DNA of 64,000 nt, taken from the NCBI GenBank assembly GCA_017650105.1, contig JAGCFO010000032.1, positions 1-64,000 on the forward strand, in the 5' to 3' direction. The first letter of the stretch is position 1, and every line of letters begins with the position of its first letter. Below, piece by piece: positions 1-9,454 of this stretch. The notes beneath the pieces are model-generated. The model saw only the letters and a list, made by a program, of their open reading frames with translations, was not told where the DNA came from and did no database searches. This DNA comes from Bacteroidaceae bacterium (GTDB lineage Bacteria; Bacteroidota; Bacteroidia; Bacteroidales; Bacteroidaceae). Both the position numbers and the translations under genes were made by a program.

Positions 1-401
1 ATAAATAAAATTCACTTTCCACCCTTGGGATAACCATAAAATCGAACTGTAGCACTGTAGCGCTGTAGCGCACGCTTCCGTCATCCCCATCCACAGCACC
101 CTCTCGCAGCGATTTTCCTCTCTCCAAGCGTTGCAGTTCCCTCAAAAACCCCGAAAATCCGACTTTTTCCCGAAAACCGAGGAATTACAAGCCCAATCCG
201 CTTGTTTTTCCGATTTCCATACGGCATTTTTGATTATCCGTTTATTTCTAAAAGCACACTCCTTTGGCGAGATAAACCTCGCGTCGTCGCAAGCACAGCC
301 ACATTCAGTGGCTGTTGCCATCCGATTATCTGGCATATCTTCAAAAAGGCCTGCGTTTTTAGATACTCCCGCTCGGGCATGAAAAGAAAATCGGCTTTTC
401 T
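1..401. other. gene-free left edge with a short tandem repeat
   Basis: I find no convincing gene here; the open frames on both strands show no recognisable protein and run into the promoter of the next gene. The only structure is an 8-bp unit (CTGTAGCR) repeated three times at 47-70. The upstream part of the neighbouring locus may lie outside the window. Confidence 0.5.
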
Positions 402-433
402 TTTGCATTTCCTCTCGGCTTTCCCTATCTTTG
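402..433 (+). promoter_or_regulatory. Bacteroidetes-type promoter of the R-M gene
   Basis: TTTG at 402-405 is followed after 20 bases by TATCTTTG at 426-433, matching the Bacteroidetes -33/-7 consensus. The expected transcription start is near 440, so the leader before the ATG at 448 would be only about 8 bases. Confidence 0.7.
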
Positions 434-447
434 CCCTTGAGGAAAAA

Positions 448-3400
448 ATGGAAATACAAAAACCCATGAAAATAGAAAGCCTAAAACTTTATATCGACGA
501 ACTGAACAAGCAGTATAAGACGGAACTGGCAAGGGAGCATGCCTATCGTCCTGCCTTGAAGGACCTTTTAGAGAGCTTGCTTCCTAAGATGGTCGTTACA
601 AACGAACCTGCCAGAGTGGAGTGTGGGGCACCTGACTATATCATTAGCCGGGCAAAGGACAACCTGCCTGTATTCTTCGTTGAAGCTAAGGATGTGGGTG
701 ACAACGACCTTGACGGACGCAGGAAAAACGGCCACAAAGAACAGTTCGACCGCTATAAGCAGGCACTTGACTATATCATCTTTACCGACTATCTGGATTT
801 CCATATATACGAGCATGAGGAGTTTGTGGATAGCGTCAGGATTGCGGAGCTCCGGGGCGACAAGATTGCAGGTATCCCCGAAGCAGAAGATAAGTTTGTC
901 GGCCTGATACAGCACTTGGGCGATACTGCTATTCAGCGCATCACTTCAGCCCCACGTCTGGCAAAGCTGATGGCTGGAAAGGCACGTCTGCTTGCCAATA
1001 TTATCGAGACAGCGATGAACGACGAAACGAGCAGCTACGAGAACGACAACTTACAAGGGCAGTATCAGGCCTTCAAGGATGTGCTCATACAAGACCTGAA
1101 GAAGGAGGACTTTGCCGACATCTACGCGCAGACGATTGCCTACGGCATGTTTGCCGCACGGCTGCACGACGACACGCCCGAGGATTTCAGCCGCGAGGAG
1201 GCTGCGCGATTGATACCCAAAACCAACCCCTTTTTACGTCAGATTTTCAACAATCTTGCAGGCAACGACCTCGACGAGCGTATTGCGTGGGTGGTGGACG
1301 ATTTGGCGACGGTCTTCAGGGCTACCGACCTTAAGAAACTGATGGAAAGCTACAGCACCAACAAGCTTCATCACGACCCTATGATACACTTCTACGAGGA
1401 CTTCCTGTCGGAATACAACCCCCAATTGCGCAAGTCGAAAGGCGTATGGTACACCCCCCAGCCTGTCGTGGGCTTTATCGTCAGAGCTGTCGATGAGATA
1501 CTTCAAAAGGAGTTCGGGTTGCCGGATGGTTTGGCAGACTATTCCATGATTGAGCACGAGGTGACGGTGGAGCAGAGCCGCGACAAGCGTACTGCCGACG
1601 GCTTGAAACATGAGAAACGCAAGTTCCATCGTGTGCAGATTCTCGACCCTGCCACAGGCACAGGCACTTTCCTTGCAGAGGTTGTAAACCAGATTTACGA
1701 CCGCTATCGCGAAAATCAGGGCATCTGGCAACAATACGTAGAGGAGCATCTCATTCCCCGTCTGAACGGTTTTGAACTCCTGATGGCCTCGTATGCCGTA
1801 GCCCATATCAAGCTCGATATGCTCCTCTCCGAAACAGGCTATCAACACAACTCGGACAAGCGCCTGCACGTCTATCTCACCAACTCGCTCGAAGAGAGCA
1901 GCAACGAGCCACGCAACCTCTTTGCTCAATGGCTCAGCCGCGAGGCCAATGAAGCCAACCGCATCAAGCGTGACTGTCCGGTTATGGTGATGATTGGAAA
2001 TCCACCGTATAATGGCAGCAGTACCAATAAGGGCGAGTGGATAATGAGGCTAATGGAGGACTACAAGAAAGAGCCTGGGGGAAAGTCTCAACTGAACGAG
2101 CGGAATCCCAAATGGCTGAATGACGACTATGTAAAATTCATACGTCTGGCTCAGGACTATATAGAGAAGAATGGTGAAGGCATCATAGGTTTTATCAATC
2201 CTCATGGTTATCTCGACAATCCAACGTTTAGAGGTATGCGTTGGAATCTGCTGAAAACTTTCGACAAGATCTACACCATCGACCTTCACGGCAACAGCAA
2301 GAAGAAAGAAACTTGTCCTGATGGTAGCAAAGACGAAAACGTATTTGACATTATGCAGGGCGTAAGCATCAACCTTTTTGTAAAGACAGGTAAGAAATCG
2401 AAGGATGAACTTGGAAAGGTGTATCATAAGGATTTGTATGGCTTACGACAGAATAAGTATGATTTTCTAGATGAAGCCACCCTTAGTAATGTGGGATATG
2501 AAGAGATACAACCCAAAGAGCCAATGTACTTCTTTGTCCCCAAGAATTTCGGATTAGAAGAAGAGTATTATAATGGCATAAGTGTTGTCGATTTATTTTC
2601 AATTACTAACGTAGGAGTGTTCACTGCAAACGATAAAGTTCTTATAGGCCATGATGGAAATACTCTCTGTTCTAAAGTTAGAGATTATTACAATATTGAT
2701 GCATCTGATTCATGTATTAACAGCATTACCTATCGGCCTTTTGATAATCAATACATTTACTATGATACAAAACTCGTAGAACGCTCTCGTGAGAAGATAA
2801 TGTCTCACATGCGGCATGAAGATAACCTCGCTCTGCTTGTAGGAAGGCAAGGCCAAGTTTGCGGTAACAATAGTTGGAATCTTATATTTATTGCAAAAGG
2901 ACTAGTTGATTTAAATGTTTTTTATAGAGGCGGAGGAAATGTGTTCCCCCTATATGCCTACAAAGAAAACATGGGTATTGACGAGCGCATTGTTAACTTC
3001 GACAAAGACTTGTACGAGAGGATTGCCAAGGGTCTGAACTATCTCCCTTGCTATGATGACAATGTCTTGATTGACCCAACTTCAGAATACAATGGTGTAC
3101 TATATCCCCAAGACCTCTTCGACTATATCTATGCCGTGCTCCATAGCCCTTCGTATCGTGAACGTTATAAGGAATTCCTGAAGATAGACTTCCCACGCAT
3201 ACCTTATCCAACGGACTGGGAAAAGTTCCGTGATTTGGCAGAAAAGGGCGAAGAACTACGACAGTTACATCTTATGGTAGACCTACCTAATTCAATAGGT
3301 GTATCATTCCCACAAGCAGGCACTTTGCAGGTGGATTGTTATCGCTGGGAGCAGAATCGCGTTTATATCAACAGCGAGCAATACTTCGAGGGTGTGCCAG

Positions 3401-3588
3401 AATCTGCCTGGAACTTCTACATTGGTGGCTACCAGCCAGCCCAGAAATGGCTAAAAGACCGTAAGGGTATGACCCTGAGTTTCGAAGATGTAAAGCACTA
3501 CCAGCGCATCATCTACGTTCTGCAGCAGACAGAGCGCATCATGCAGGAAATAGACGACTATACAACCAACTTGTTCCCCTCCGACTAA
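448..3588 (+). CDS. single-chain restriction-modification enzyme (type IIG / type ISP-like, no helicase)
   Basis: Predicted fused DNA endonuclease and N6-adenine methyltransferase of about 1046 residues. Near the N-terminus (residues 62-81) a PD...VEAK pattern fits a PD-(D/E)xK nuclease. Around residue 400 there is LDPATGTGTF (SAM-binding motif I) and at about 518 the catalytic NPPY (motif IV). The C-terminal third has no recognisable motif and probably holds target recognition. Type ISP enzymes such as LlaGI carry a helicase between nuclease and methylase; I see no Walker motifs here, so it resembles a type IIG enzyme with ISP-like methylase and specificity parts. I chose ATG 448, just after the promoter; ATG 466 (residue 7) is an alternative. 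The frame is open further upstream to 202, but that stretch contains the promoter. No separate methylase or specificity gene lies nearby. Confidence 0.8.
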   Translation: MEIQKPMKIESLKLYIDELNKQYKTELAREHAYRPALKDLLESLLPKMVVTNEPARVECGAPDYIISRAKDNLPVFFVEAKDVGDNDLDGRRKNGHKEQFDRYKQALDYIIFTDYLDFHIYEHEEFVDSVRIAELRGDKIAGIPEAEDKFVGLIQHLGDTAIQRITSAPRLAKLMAGKARLLANIIETAMNDETSSYENDNLQGQYQAFKDVLIQDLKKEDFADIYAQTIAYGMFAARLHDDTPEDFSREEAARLIPKTNPFLRQIFNNLAGNDLDERIAWVVDDLATVFRATDLKKLMESYSTNKLHHDPMIHFYEDFLSEYNPQLRKSKGVWYTPQPVVGFIVRAVDEILQKEFGLPDGLADYSMIEHEVTVEQSRDKRTADGLKHEKRKFHRVQILDPATGTGTFLAEVVNQIYDRYRENQGIWQQYVEEHLIPRLNGFELLMASYAVAHIKLDMLLSETGYQHNSDKRLHVYLTNSLEESSNEPRNLFAQWLSREANEANRIKRDCPVMVMIGNPPYNGSSTNKGEWIMRLMEDYKKEPGGKSQLNERNPKWLNDDYVKFIRLAQDYIEKNGEGIIGFINPHGYLDNPTFRGMRWNLLKTFDKIYTIDLHGNSKKKETCPDGSKDENVFDIMQGVSINLFVKTGKKSKDELGKVYHKDLYGLRQNKYDFLDEATLSNVGYEEIQPKEPMYFFVPKNFGLEEEYYNGISVVDLFSITNVGVFTANDKVLIGHDGNTLCSKVRDYYNIDASDSCINSITYRPFDNQYIYYDTKLVERSREKIMSHMRHEDNLALLVGRQGQVCGNNSWNLIFIAKGLVDLNVFYRGGGNVFPLYAYKENMGIDERIVNFDKDLYERIAKGLNYLPCYDDNVLIDPTSEYNGVLYPQDLFDYIYAVLHSPSYRERYKEFLKIDFPRIPYPTDWEKFRDLAEKGEELRQLHLMVDLPNSIGVSFPQAGTLQVDCYRWEQNRVYINSEQYFEGVPESAWNFYIGGYQPAQKWLKDRKGMTLSFEDVKHYQRIIYVLQQTERIMQEIDDYTTNLFPSD

Positions 3589-3597
3589 ATCTCATTC

Positions 3598-3622
3598 CCC
3601 CTTGCTCGGAGCAGGGTTTTTT
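3598..3622 (+). terminator. probable rho-independent terminator
   Basis: A short GC-rich stem (CCC-T-TGC / GCAGGG, loop TCGGA) directly after the R-M stop codon is followed by TTTTTT. One bulged base makes it only moderately convincing. Confidence 0.55.
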
Positions 3623-3928
3623 GTCTTAATTTTTAGGGATTTGAAGGGGCTTCTTTGTTTTACGGAAAATGGGCGATGATTTATTCGTATTTTTCGTAAA
3701 ATGGTTGTGGGGCTCTATGGGCTTGTTTTTGAGGGTTTTGCGCGAAGGGGGATGCTTATACATCGTTTTGCATAATCCGAAGGAGTTCAAATGTATACGT
3801 ATGCGATGCGCATGCAGTGTATATGTATGCAGAAAAATATACGTGAACATTTGTTACACGTTACTTCTCTAAGGGGGGATGTGACTCCGTCTAAAAAGGA
3901 CTCATTGGTTCCGATGACCTGCCAACAG
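3623..3928. other. gene-free stretch with an alternating purine/pyrimidine tract
   Basis: No gene can be supported. From 3791 to 3831 the sequence alternates purine and pyrimidine almost without break (two interruptions), made of overlapping GTATAC, TATGC and GCATGC words. Confidence 0.5.
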
Positions 3929-4345
3929 CTTGCTGTCGTCATCAACCCCGAACGAAGCCTCAAGGCTGAATTGCGACCCGTGTGGACGAGGAAGACAAAG
4001 GGATGAACGAATCGTTCACCCCTCGGTGGAAATCAGTTCTTGGTATTCGTCAACGAGTGCGACATGCACTCTCGCTCATCCTCCCGGGCTGGCATGTGGA
4101 CGTTGAGGATAAGGGGGTCGTGAAACACGACACCCTTTGTGGAGAACAGAACTTGGTATTCATCAACGAGTGCGGCGCGTACTCTCGCTCATCCTCCCGG
4201 GCTGGCATGTGGATGACGATGACAAAGGACGCCCTGATTCGGGGTCCCCTTGGCGGAACTCATAGAAGATAAGCTGAGCGAACGATTCGTTCTCTCAGGT
4301 CAACCCCGAAACGTTATGGTCATCAACGAGAGCTCGTACTTCCCT
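3929..4345. repeat. degenerate 113-bp tandem repeat with compensated hairpins
   Basis: Two near-identical 62-bp blocks (4039-4100 and 4152-4213) lie exactly 113 bases apart. A diverged copy starts near 3929 and a short partial copy lies at 4314-4340. In the same register each unit carries a hairpin with different bases but a conserved fold: GAACGA/TCGTTC framed by GGG/CCC (4000-4021), AAGGG+GTCGTG/CACGAC+CCCTT (4111-4137), and GGAC+CCC/GGG+GTCC (4227-4247). A second stem, GAGTGC/GCACTC, lies in the first near-identical block and is kept with a G-U pair in the second. Open frames through it are not shared between units, so it looks non-coding. Confidence 0.7.
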
Positions 4346-4387
4346 AAAAAAAGTTGAAGTGATTTTTCAAAAAAAGCGACATTTCCC

Positions 4388-4418
4388 TTTGTCCTTCGCT
4401 TTTTTCCCATTATATTTG
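4388..4418 (+). promoter_or_regulatory. promoter of the secreted-protein genes
   Basis: TTTG at 4388-4391, a 19-base spacer, then TATATTTG at 4411-4418. The first codon is 24 bases downstream of the -7 element. Confidence 0.7.
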
Positions 4419-4442
4419 CAAAAATGCAACAAACTAAAGGCT

Positions 4443-4925
4443 ATGAATAATTCATTACGAACTATGTCGTTGCTGTGGCATCGCACTTTGCGTATACTCT
4501 TGCTCCTTATCTTCTGCCTGCCCCTGGGGGTGAAGGCGGATACGGTGAAGGTGCCGTTTATGTGTATTGAGAAAACAAACGGTGAGATAGTCAAAATCCC
4601 TATCACAGACAATGCTCCCTCCGTATGGTATTCGAGCGAAGGCCCCGACTGGAAATACGACTATGAGACATTCGTAGCTTTCGATGTCGAAGGACGTGCA
4701 CAATATGCCGAAGCCGTGTCGAAACCCTCTGCCGTCAAGAAGCGCGACACTGGTGAGCAGCACCCTGCCGACATCAAGAAACCCGACACTAACGTGCCGT
4801 ACGTCGCTGAAGGGGATGAACATATCGACAAACAGTTGCTGCCCCTGCCTCCCAAAAGGATGAAGGGAACCTGGAAAGATGCCCTTCAACACCCAACCTC
4901 CATTTCCGAGTTAAGAAAGAGATAA
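4443..4925 (+). CDS. small secreted protein of unknown function
   Basis: A 160-residue protein with an N-terminal hydrophobic segment (about residues 13-29) ending LGVKADT, which fits a signal peptidase I substrate. The mature part is polar, rich in Lys, Asp and Pro, and has no domain I recognise. Its start follows a well-formed Bacteroidetes promoter; the upstream open frame is ignored because it would place the start before that promoter. It lies about 155 bp before two further secreted proteins in the same direction. Function unknown. Confidence 0.6.
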   Translation: MNNSLRTMSLLWHRTLRILLLLIFCLPLGVKADTVKVPFMCIEKTNGEIVKIPITDNAPSVWYSSEGPDWKYDYETFVAFDVEGRAQYAEAVSKPSAVKKRDTGEQHPADIKKPDTNVPYVAEGDEHIDKQLLPLPPKRMKGTWKDALQHPTSISELRKR

Positions 4926-5081
4926 CGAATTGCTGGCAATATGCAAATATAATAGTAAATTATTGCAAAAAAACTACTATCCTCCTGCTGCCCGACGCGC
5001 TTCACATCCGCAGGTATGGCTGAGGGGGATAAACGGATGAAACCGACCAATTCATTATTCACTAAATAAAAACGTACCGCT

Positions 5082-6134
5082 ATGAAAAAAATCTTATTCT
5101 CCCTTGTTGCCCTTGCTTGTGCTTTGACAAGCTATGCACAGCTGTCGGACGTGGTGTCGGCCACCCTTGTGAAGGGTGAGACCAGCCAGGTGTTCTACGG
5201 CATCAACTCGTTCAAGGAGGCGCTGACGGCTGCTGACCAGACGGGCAACACCATCGTGCTCAGCGCGGGTATCTTCTCGAACCCGGGCGAGTTTACCAAA
5301 AGCGTGAAGGTCTGTGGCGTCGGCTTCCTGCCTGACACAGAGAACAATATCGGCGAGACCAACGTCCAGAATGGTATCACGGTGAGAAGTAACGACGATT
5401 TCACACCCGTAGTACACTTTGAGGGCGTGTACTTTGGGGGCGACATCAACCTTCAAGGAACCCAGGCTATCAAGGGTACCGAGGTGGTGAAGTGCTCGTT
5501 CGGCAGCATGGTGTTTGGCGTCGAAGCCGAGAATACCATCATTCGCCAGTGCTACATGCGCGGTGGTTCAAGCGCAGGGAAGAGGCTGATTAAAAACCTT
5601 CTTTTCATGAACAGCTATTTGGGCGGCCGTGTGTATGATTTTTCCGACACAAGCACCATCCTTCTCGACCACTGCATCCTGACTTATTCAGACTCATACT
5701 ATTACGGACGCTATCATGGGCCGTACGTCTATACGAACTGCATCATTGGGCAGAGGGATAACGGAAACATCACCTCGGGTGCCACCCTCTACAACTGCGT
5801 GGGCTATCAGTCGGCTATGTCTACTGGCAATACCAATGTCACCGTCGGGAACTACGACATCGGGCTGTGGCAAAGCTGGGGCGATCTCTTTGCCGACGGG
5901 CAGAACAACCTCGACTTCTACCTGTCGGGTACCACTACGCCGCGCACATGGGAGCTGAAGGAGCCTACTGTGTATGTGGGTACCGACGGCAAGGCCTGCG
6001 GCGTGGTCGACGGCGAGCATCCCTGGAACGCCACTCCTTCCGTGCCCGTCATTGTCAGCGCTTCGGTTGATGCCAAGAGCGTGCCGGGTAAGCTGAAAGT
6101 GAACATCAAGGCTGAGGCACGTCCGATAGAATAA
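5082..6134 (+). CDS. secreted right-handed beta-helix-like protein
   Basis: A 350-residue protein with a clear signal peptide (MKKILFSLVALAC, cleavage near SYAQ). The body has repeated short strand-turn segments with stacked small, Asn, Cys and Ile residues (for example VVKCSFGSM, NTIIRQCYM, ILLDHCILT, YVYTNCIIG). These look like coils of a parallel beta-helix, as in pectate-lyase-like or adhesin folds. I see no catalytic signature, so binding and degradation are equally possible. The next gene starts 21 bases downstream, so the two are probably co-transcribed. Confidence 0.6.
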   Translation: MKKILFSLVALACALTSYAQLSDVVSATLVKGETSQVFYGINSFKEALTAADQTGNTIVLSAGIFSNPGEFTKSVKVCGVGFLPDTENNIGETNVQNGITVRSNDDFTPVVHFEGVYFGGDINLQGTQAIKGTEVVKCSFGSMVFGVEAENTIIRQCYMRGGSSAGKRLIKNLLFMNSYLGGRVYDFSDTSTILLDHCILTYSDSYYYGRYHGPYVYTNCIIGQRDNGNITSGATLYNCVGYQSAMSTGNTNVTVGNYDIGLWQSWGDLFADGQNNLDFYLSGTTTPRTWELKEPTVYVGTDGKACGVVDGEHPWNATPSVPVIVSASVDAKSVPGKLKVNIKAEARPIE

Positions 6135-6155
6135 TGTAGCTAACAGAGACAGACA

Positions 6156-8264
6156 ATGAACAAGACAAAACCGATTCTCTCATTGCTGGCATTGCTCTGT
6201 GGCTTGACGGTTGCGGCACAAAACTCCGTAACGAAATGTGAGTACTGGCTTGACCAGCAATTTGACAGCCGCCAGATGGCAACGTTGAGCTCCGACACCT
6301 GGGGCACAGAGATCGACATCTCTGCGCTCGACGACGGGCTGCACTCGGTGGCCCTGCGCGTGTTCGACAGCAACAAGACCGTCAGCGCTGTGACAACGAA
6401 GTTCTTCGTGAAGCTCGCGGAGTTCAAGACCATCACCACCTCGCTCACCGACTATGACTACTGGCTCGACCGCGATTACGACCATCGTGTGAGCGGTGCG
6501 CTGAGCAAGAGCGGGACGGCAGTCCTCGACCTTGACATCGATGCCCTGGAGCCCGGCCTGCACAGCATCGCCCTGCGTGTGCACGACAGCGCCGACGAGA
6601 TGAGTGCGGTGACGACGAAGTACTTCGTGAAGCTTGAAGAGACGAAGATAGTTGATGCCTCCCTTACCGACTACGACTATTGGCTCGATCGTGACTACGA
6701 CAAGCGCCAGAGCGGTGCGCTCAGCAAGGGCGGGACGGCTATCCTCGACCTCGACTTGACGGCGCTTGAGCCTGGCCTCCACAACATCGCCCTACGCGTG
6801 CACGACTCGGCCGATGGAATAAGCGCTGTGATAGTGAAGTATTTTGTGTTCTTGGACAAGGCGCTCGCTGCCGACAACAGCCTTGGAAGCTTTGAGTACT
6901 GGATTGACGACGGCTTCGACAGCCGCCAGAGCGCCGACTTTGCTTCCGACGGCGTGGTGGACCTCCAGATGGACATCGACACGCTGTGCGTGGGACTCCA
7001 CCAGCTCAGCTTCCGCGCCTTCGACACCGAAGGGCAGGTGTCTGCCGTCGGCAAGAAGTTGTTCCTGGTTGTCAAAGAGGAGGACAACCGCCTCATTGCC
7101 TACGACTACTGGATTAATAACGGTAACCGTACGCGCGTGGGTGTTGAGCCGCAGATGAGCCTCGACTTCACCGATGTGGAGATTCCGCTCGATGGTGTGA
7201 AGCCTAATCGCATTCAGCCCGACTACACCTTCGACGTAGCCACTATGAAGGTGCTGACGCGCGACACCATTACCGTCGGCTTCCAGGTGTTCAACGGCGA
7301 GGGCGTAGGCTCCACTGCCTTGCTCAATACGGTTGAGGACGTCATGATTGCCGTCGATCCCAACATGCAGGCCATCAGCAATGAGCAGAGCAACGCGCTT
7401 CCTGCCCTCAGCGAAGGAGAGATGCAAGGCTATCGTTTCGACACTGCCCCGGGCGACTCGCTCTACTGGATTATTGACGATGGAGATTTGTGTTTCGACT
7501 TCTACAACGGCGAAGGGGCTCCACTCGTCCCCGACACCGTGACGGTTGCCGACGTGCGCATGCTTGCCATGAAGGCACCCACGGAGCAGGTCTATGTGCT
7601 TGCCTACGGCGTGTGCGAGGCAGGCAAGGAAATGTTAGTGTCAAAACCAATCGTCGTCAGCGCACTCAGCTATGAGCGCGAATATGGAGATGAAAATCCC
7701 GACTTCGGATTCAGCACGCAGGGCGCAGAGGTCATCGGTAGCCCCGAAATTGTCTGTGAGGCTACGGCTACATCGCCTGTCGGGACCTATCCTATTGTCA
7801 TACGCAAGGGAGATGTCGCCAACCACAACGACAGCTATGTCAACGGCACGCTGACAATCACCAAGGCCATGCTCACTGTCAGCGTCGACAATGCGGTCCG
7901 CGAAGAGAATGAAGAGAATCCAGAGTTCGTAATCCGTTACGAGGGATTCAAGAACGGCGAGGACAGCTCGGTGCTCATAAAGAAGCCTGTGGCTACCACT
8001 GAGGCCGATGTCCACAGTGCTCCGGGCGACTACGACATCATTGTCGGCGGGGCTGAAGCAGAGAATTACGACTTCACCTACGTGGGAGGCACGCTCACAA
8101 TTCAGGTGAACAGCAAGGTACATTCCATCATCACCACTGAGCCGGTGAATGTTTACACCCTCAGCGGAATGAAGATTCGCTCGCAGGTGACAGCACTCGA
8201 CGACTTGCCTAACGGCACCTACATCGTCAACGGCAGAAAAGTGCAGATTATGCGCAGACGATAA
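6156..8264 (+). CDS. secreted repeat protein with MBG-like domains
   Basis: 702 residues with a signal peptide ending in VAAQN. Four repeats of about 73 residues start near residues 26, 100, 173 and 246, with a degenerate fifth at about 315. Each has the form YWLDxxxDxR ... LDxDLxxLxxGLHxIALRVxDS ... SAVxxKYFV. Two MBG-type beta domains follow (about 505-575 and 575-655, with YGDENPDFGF and GTLTIxK signatures). The C-terminus has LSGMKIR ... GTYIVNGRKV, a short tail common on Prevotella secreted proteins that resembles a type IX secretion sorting domain (inference). It is likely a surface or exported binding protein paired with the beta-helix gene 21 bases upstream. Confidence 0.75.
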   Translation: MNKTKPILSLLALLCGLTVAAQNSVTKCEYWLDQQFDSRQMATLSSDTWGTEIDISALDDGLHSVALRVFDSNKTVSAVTTKFFVKLAEFKTITTSLTDYDYWLDRDYDHRVSGALSKSGTAVLDLDIDALEPGLHSIALRVHDSADEMSAVTTKYFVKLEETKIVDASLTDYDYWLDRDYDKRQSGALSKGGTAILDLDLTALEPGLHNIALRVHDSADGISAVIVKYFVFLDKALAADNSLGSFEYWIDDGFDSRQSADFASDGVVDLQMDIDTLCVGLHQLSFRAFDTEGQVSAVGKKLFLVVKEEDNRLIAYDYWINNGNRTRVGVEPQMSLDFTDVEIPLDGVKPNRIQPDYTFDVATMKVLTRDTITVGFQVFNGEGVGSTALLNTVEDVMIAVDPNMQAISNEQSNALPALSEGEMQGYRFDTAPGDSLYWIIDDGDLCFDFYNGEGAPLVPDTVTVADVRMLAMKAPTEQVYVLAYGVCEAGKEMLVSKPIVVSALSYEREYGDENPDFGFSTQGAEVIGSPEIVCEATATSPVGTYPIVIRKGDVANHNDSYVNGTLTITKAMLTVSVDNAVREENEENPEFVIRYEGFKNGEDSSVLIKKPVATTEADVHSAPGDYDIIVGGAEAENYDFTYVGGTLTIQVNSKVHSIITTEPVNVYTLSGMKIRSQVTALDDLPNGTYIVNGRKVQIMRRR

Positions 8265-8288
8265 GCCATAGCCTGTCATCACTTCATC

Positions 8289-8332
8289 CTCGTGCCGGAA
8301 GCCCTCAACGTCTTTCGGCACGAGTTGTTTTT
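8289..8332 (+). terminator. strong terminator after the secreted-protein operon
   Basis: Perfect 9-bp inverted repeat CTCGTGCCG (8289-8297) / CGGCACGAG (8316-8324), followed by TTGTTTTTG. Confidence 0.8.
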
Positions 8333-8433
8333 GAATGGAGCGCAACGTTTTGTTCTGCTGTATAAACAGAGGGAAAGAAGAACCGTGTAACTCTTCTTTT
8401 ACTAGATGAACCCGATTATCTGATTATCTTTCT

Positions 8434-9450
8434 TCAGCTGCGGCGCATCTTGAGGATAACGAAGATGACTATAGGCGCCCCGATGATGGGAGTGATGGCA
8501 TTGAGAGGAAGCATGCGTCCTCCGCCAGGTAAAGTGCTGATAAGATTGCAGAGCAAAGCTATACACCCTCCGCAGAGCACGGTGACAGGCATGAGCGAAC
8601 GGTGATTGTTTGTGCCCAGCAGTAGGCGTGCAATGTGAGGCACAGCTAATCCGATGAACGAGATAGGGCCACAGTAGGCAGTGGCAACGCTGGAGAGGAG
8701 GCCTGTTGCAAGCAGCAGTAGGGTGCGTGTGCGACGTATGTTGATGCCTAGATTCTCAGCATAGTGTACGCCAAGCAGCAGGGCATTGAGAGGTTTCACG
8801 AGACAGAAAGCGATGGCAAGCCCTACGAGGGTGAAGGCAGCGAAGAGTGGTAGACGCTCGAGGGAGACGCTACCGAAGTTGCCCATACCCCACATCATAT
8901 AGCTGTGGACGCCTTCGGCAGTAGAGAAGAAGTTTAGCAGCGAGACCATCGACGACGCGATGTAGCTTATCATGATGCCGATGATGAGCAACATCACACG
9001 GCTGTGGGTGAGGGTGGAGAAAATCAATATCAATCCTGTGACAACCAATGCTCCCACGAAAGCTGCACTGATGATAGCGAGAGAACCGCTGAGAAGCATG
9101 CTGCCCGTAGGAATCACACCTCCGAAAGCGAGCATCACGATAGCAACGCCCAAGCCGGCTCCTGAGTTGATGCCGAGGATGTCGGGACCTGCAAGGGGAT
9201 TGTTGAAGGCTGTCTGTAGCATAAGTCCGCTCACGGAGAGGGCAGCGCCTGTGAGCAGAGCGACAATTGCCTGTGGTACACGTGTTTGCAGCACTATGAA
9301 ACTCCAGCTGGCTTTGGAGGCTTCCTGCCCCAGCAGAATGTGGAACGTCTCGCGCGCAGGAATGTGAATGGTGCCAAAGAAGAGATTGGCTGCTACAAGA
9401 AGTAGCATGAGGATGCTCAGGAAGAGTATGTGACGTGTGCTCTTGCTCAT
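8434..9450 (-). CDS. FecCD/BtuC-family ABC transporter permease
   Basis: A 338-residue inner-membrane permease of the iron-siderophore/cobalamin/heme uptake family, with about ten hydrophobic segments. Family hallmarks include RVPQAIVALLTGAALSVSG followed by MLQTAFNNPLAGPDILGIN, and the cytoplasmic coupling region GPISFIGLAVPHIARLLLG. Length is normal for the family. It lies 56 bases downstream of the binding-protein gene and is probably co-transcribed. No ATP-binding subunit or TonB-dependent receptor follows; the next gene downstream is convergent. The substrate cannot be assigned from sequence alone. Confidence 0.9.
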   Translation of the reverse strand: MSKSTRHILFLSILMLLLVAANLFFGTIHIPARETFHILLGQEASKASWSFIVLQTRVPQAIVALLTGAALSVSGLMLQTAFNNPLAGPDILGINSGAGLGVAIVMLAFGGVIPTGSMLLSGSLAIISAAFVGALVVTGLILIFSTLTHSRVMLLIIGIMISYIASSMVSLLNFFSTAEGVHSYMMWGMGNFGSVSLERLPLFAAFTLVGLAIAFCLVKPLNALLLGVHYAENLGINIRRTRTLLLLATGLLSSVATAYCGPISFIGLAVPHIARLLLGTNNHRSLMPVTVLCGGCIALLCNLISTLPGGGRMLPLNAITPIIGAPIVIFVILKMRRS

Positions 9451-9454
9451 ATAG

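Noticed and set aside
202..447. Longer N-terminus for the R-M enzyme
   Set aside because: The extension runs through a consensus promoter (402-433) and has no family similarity.
3929..4345. CRISPR array
   Set aside because: Unit is 113 bp, the near-identical part is 62 bp, only two good copies, and there are no cas genes.
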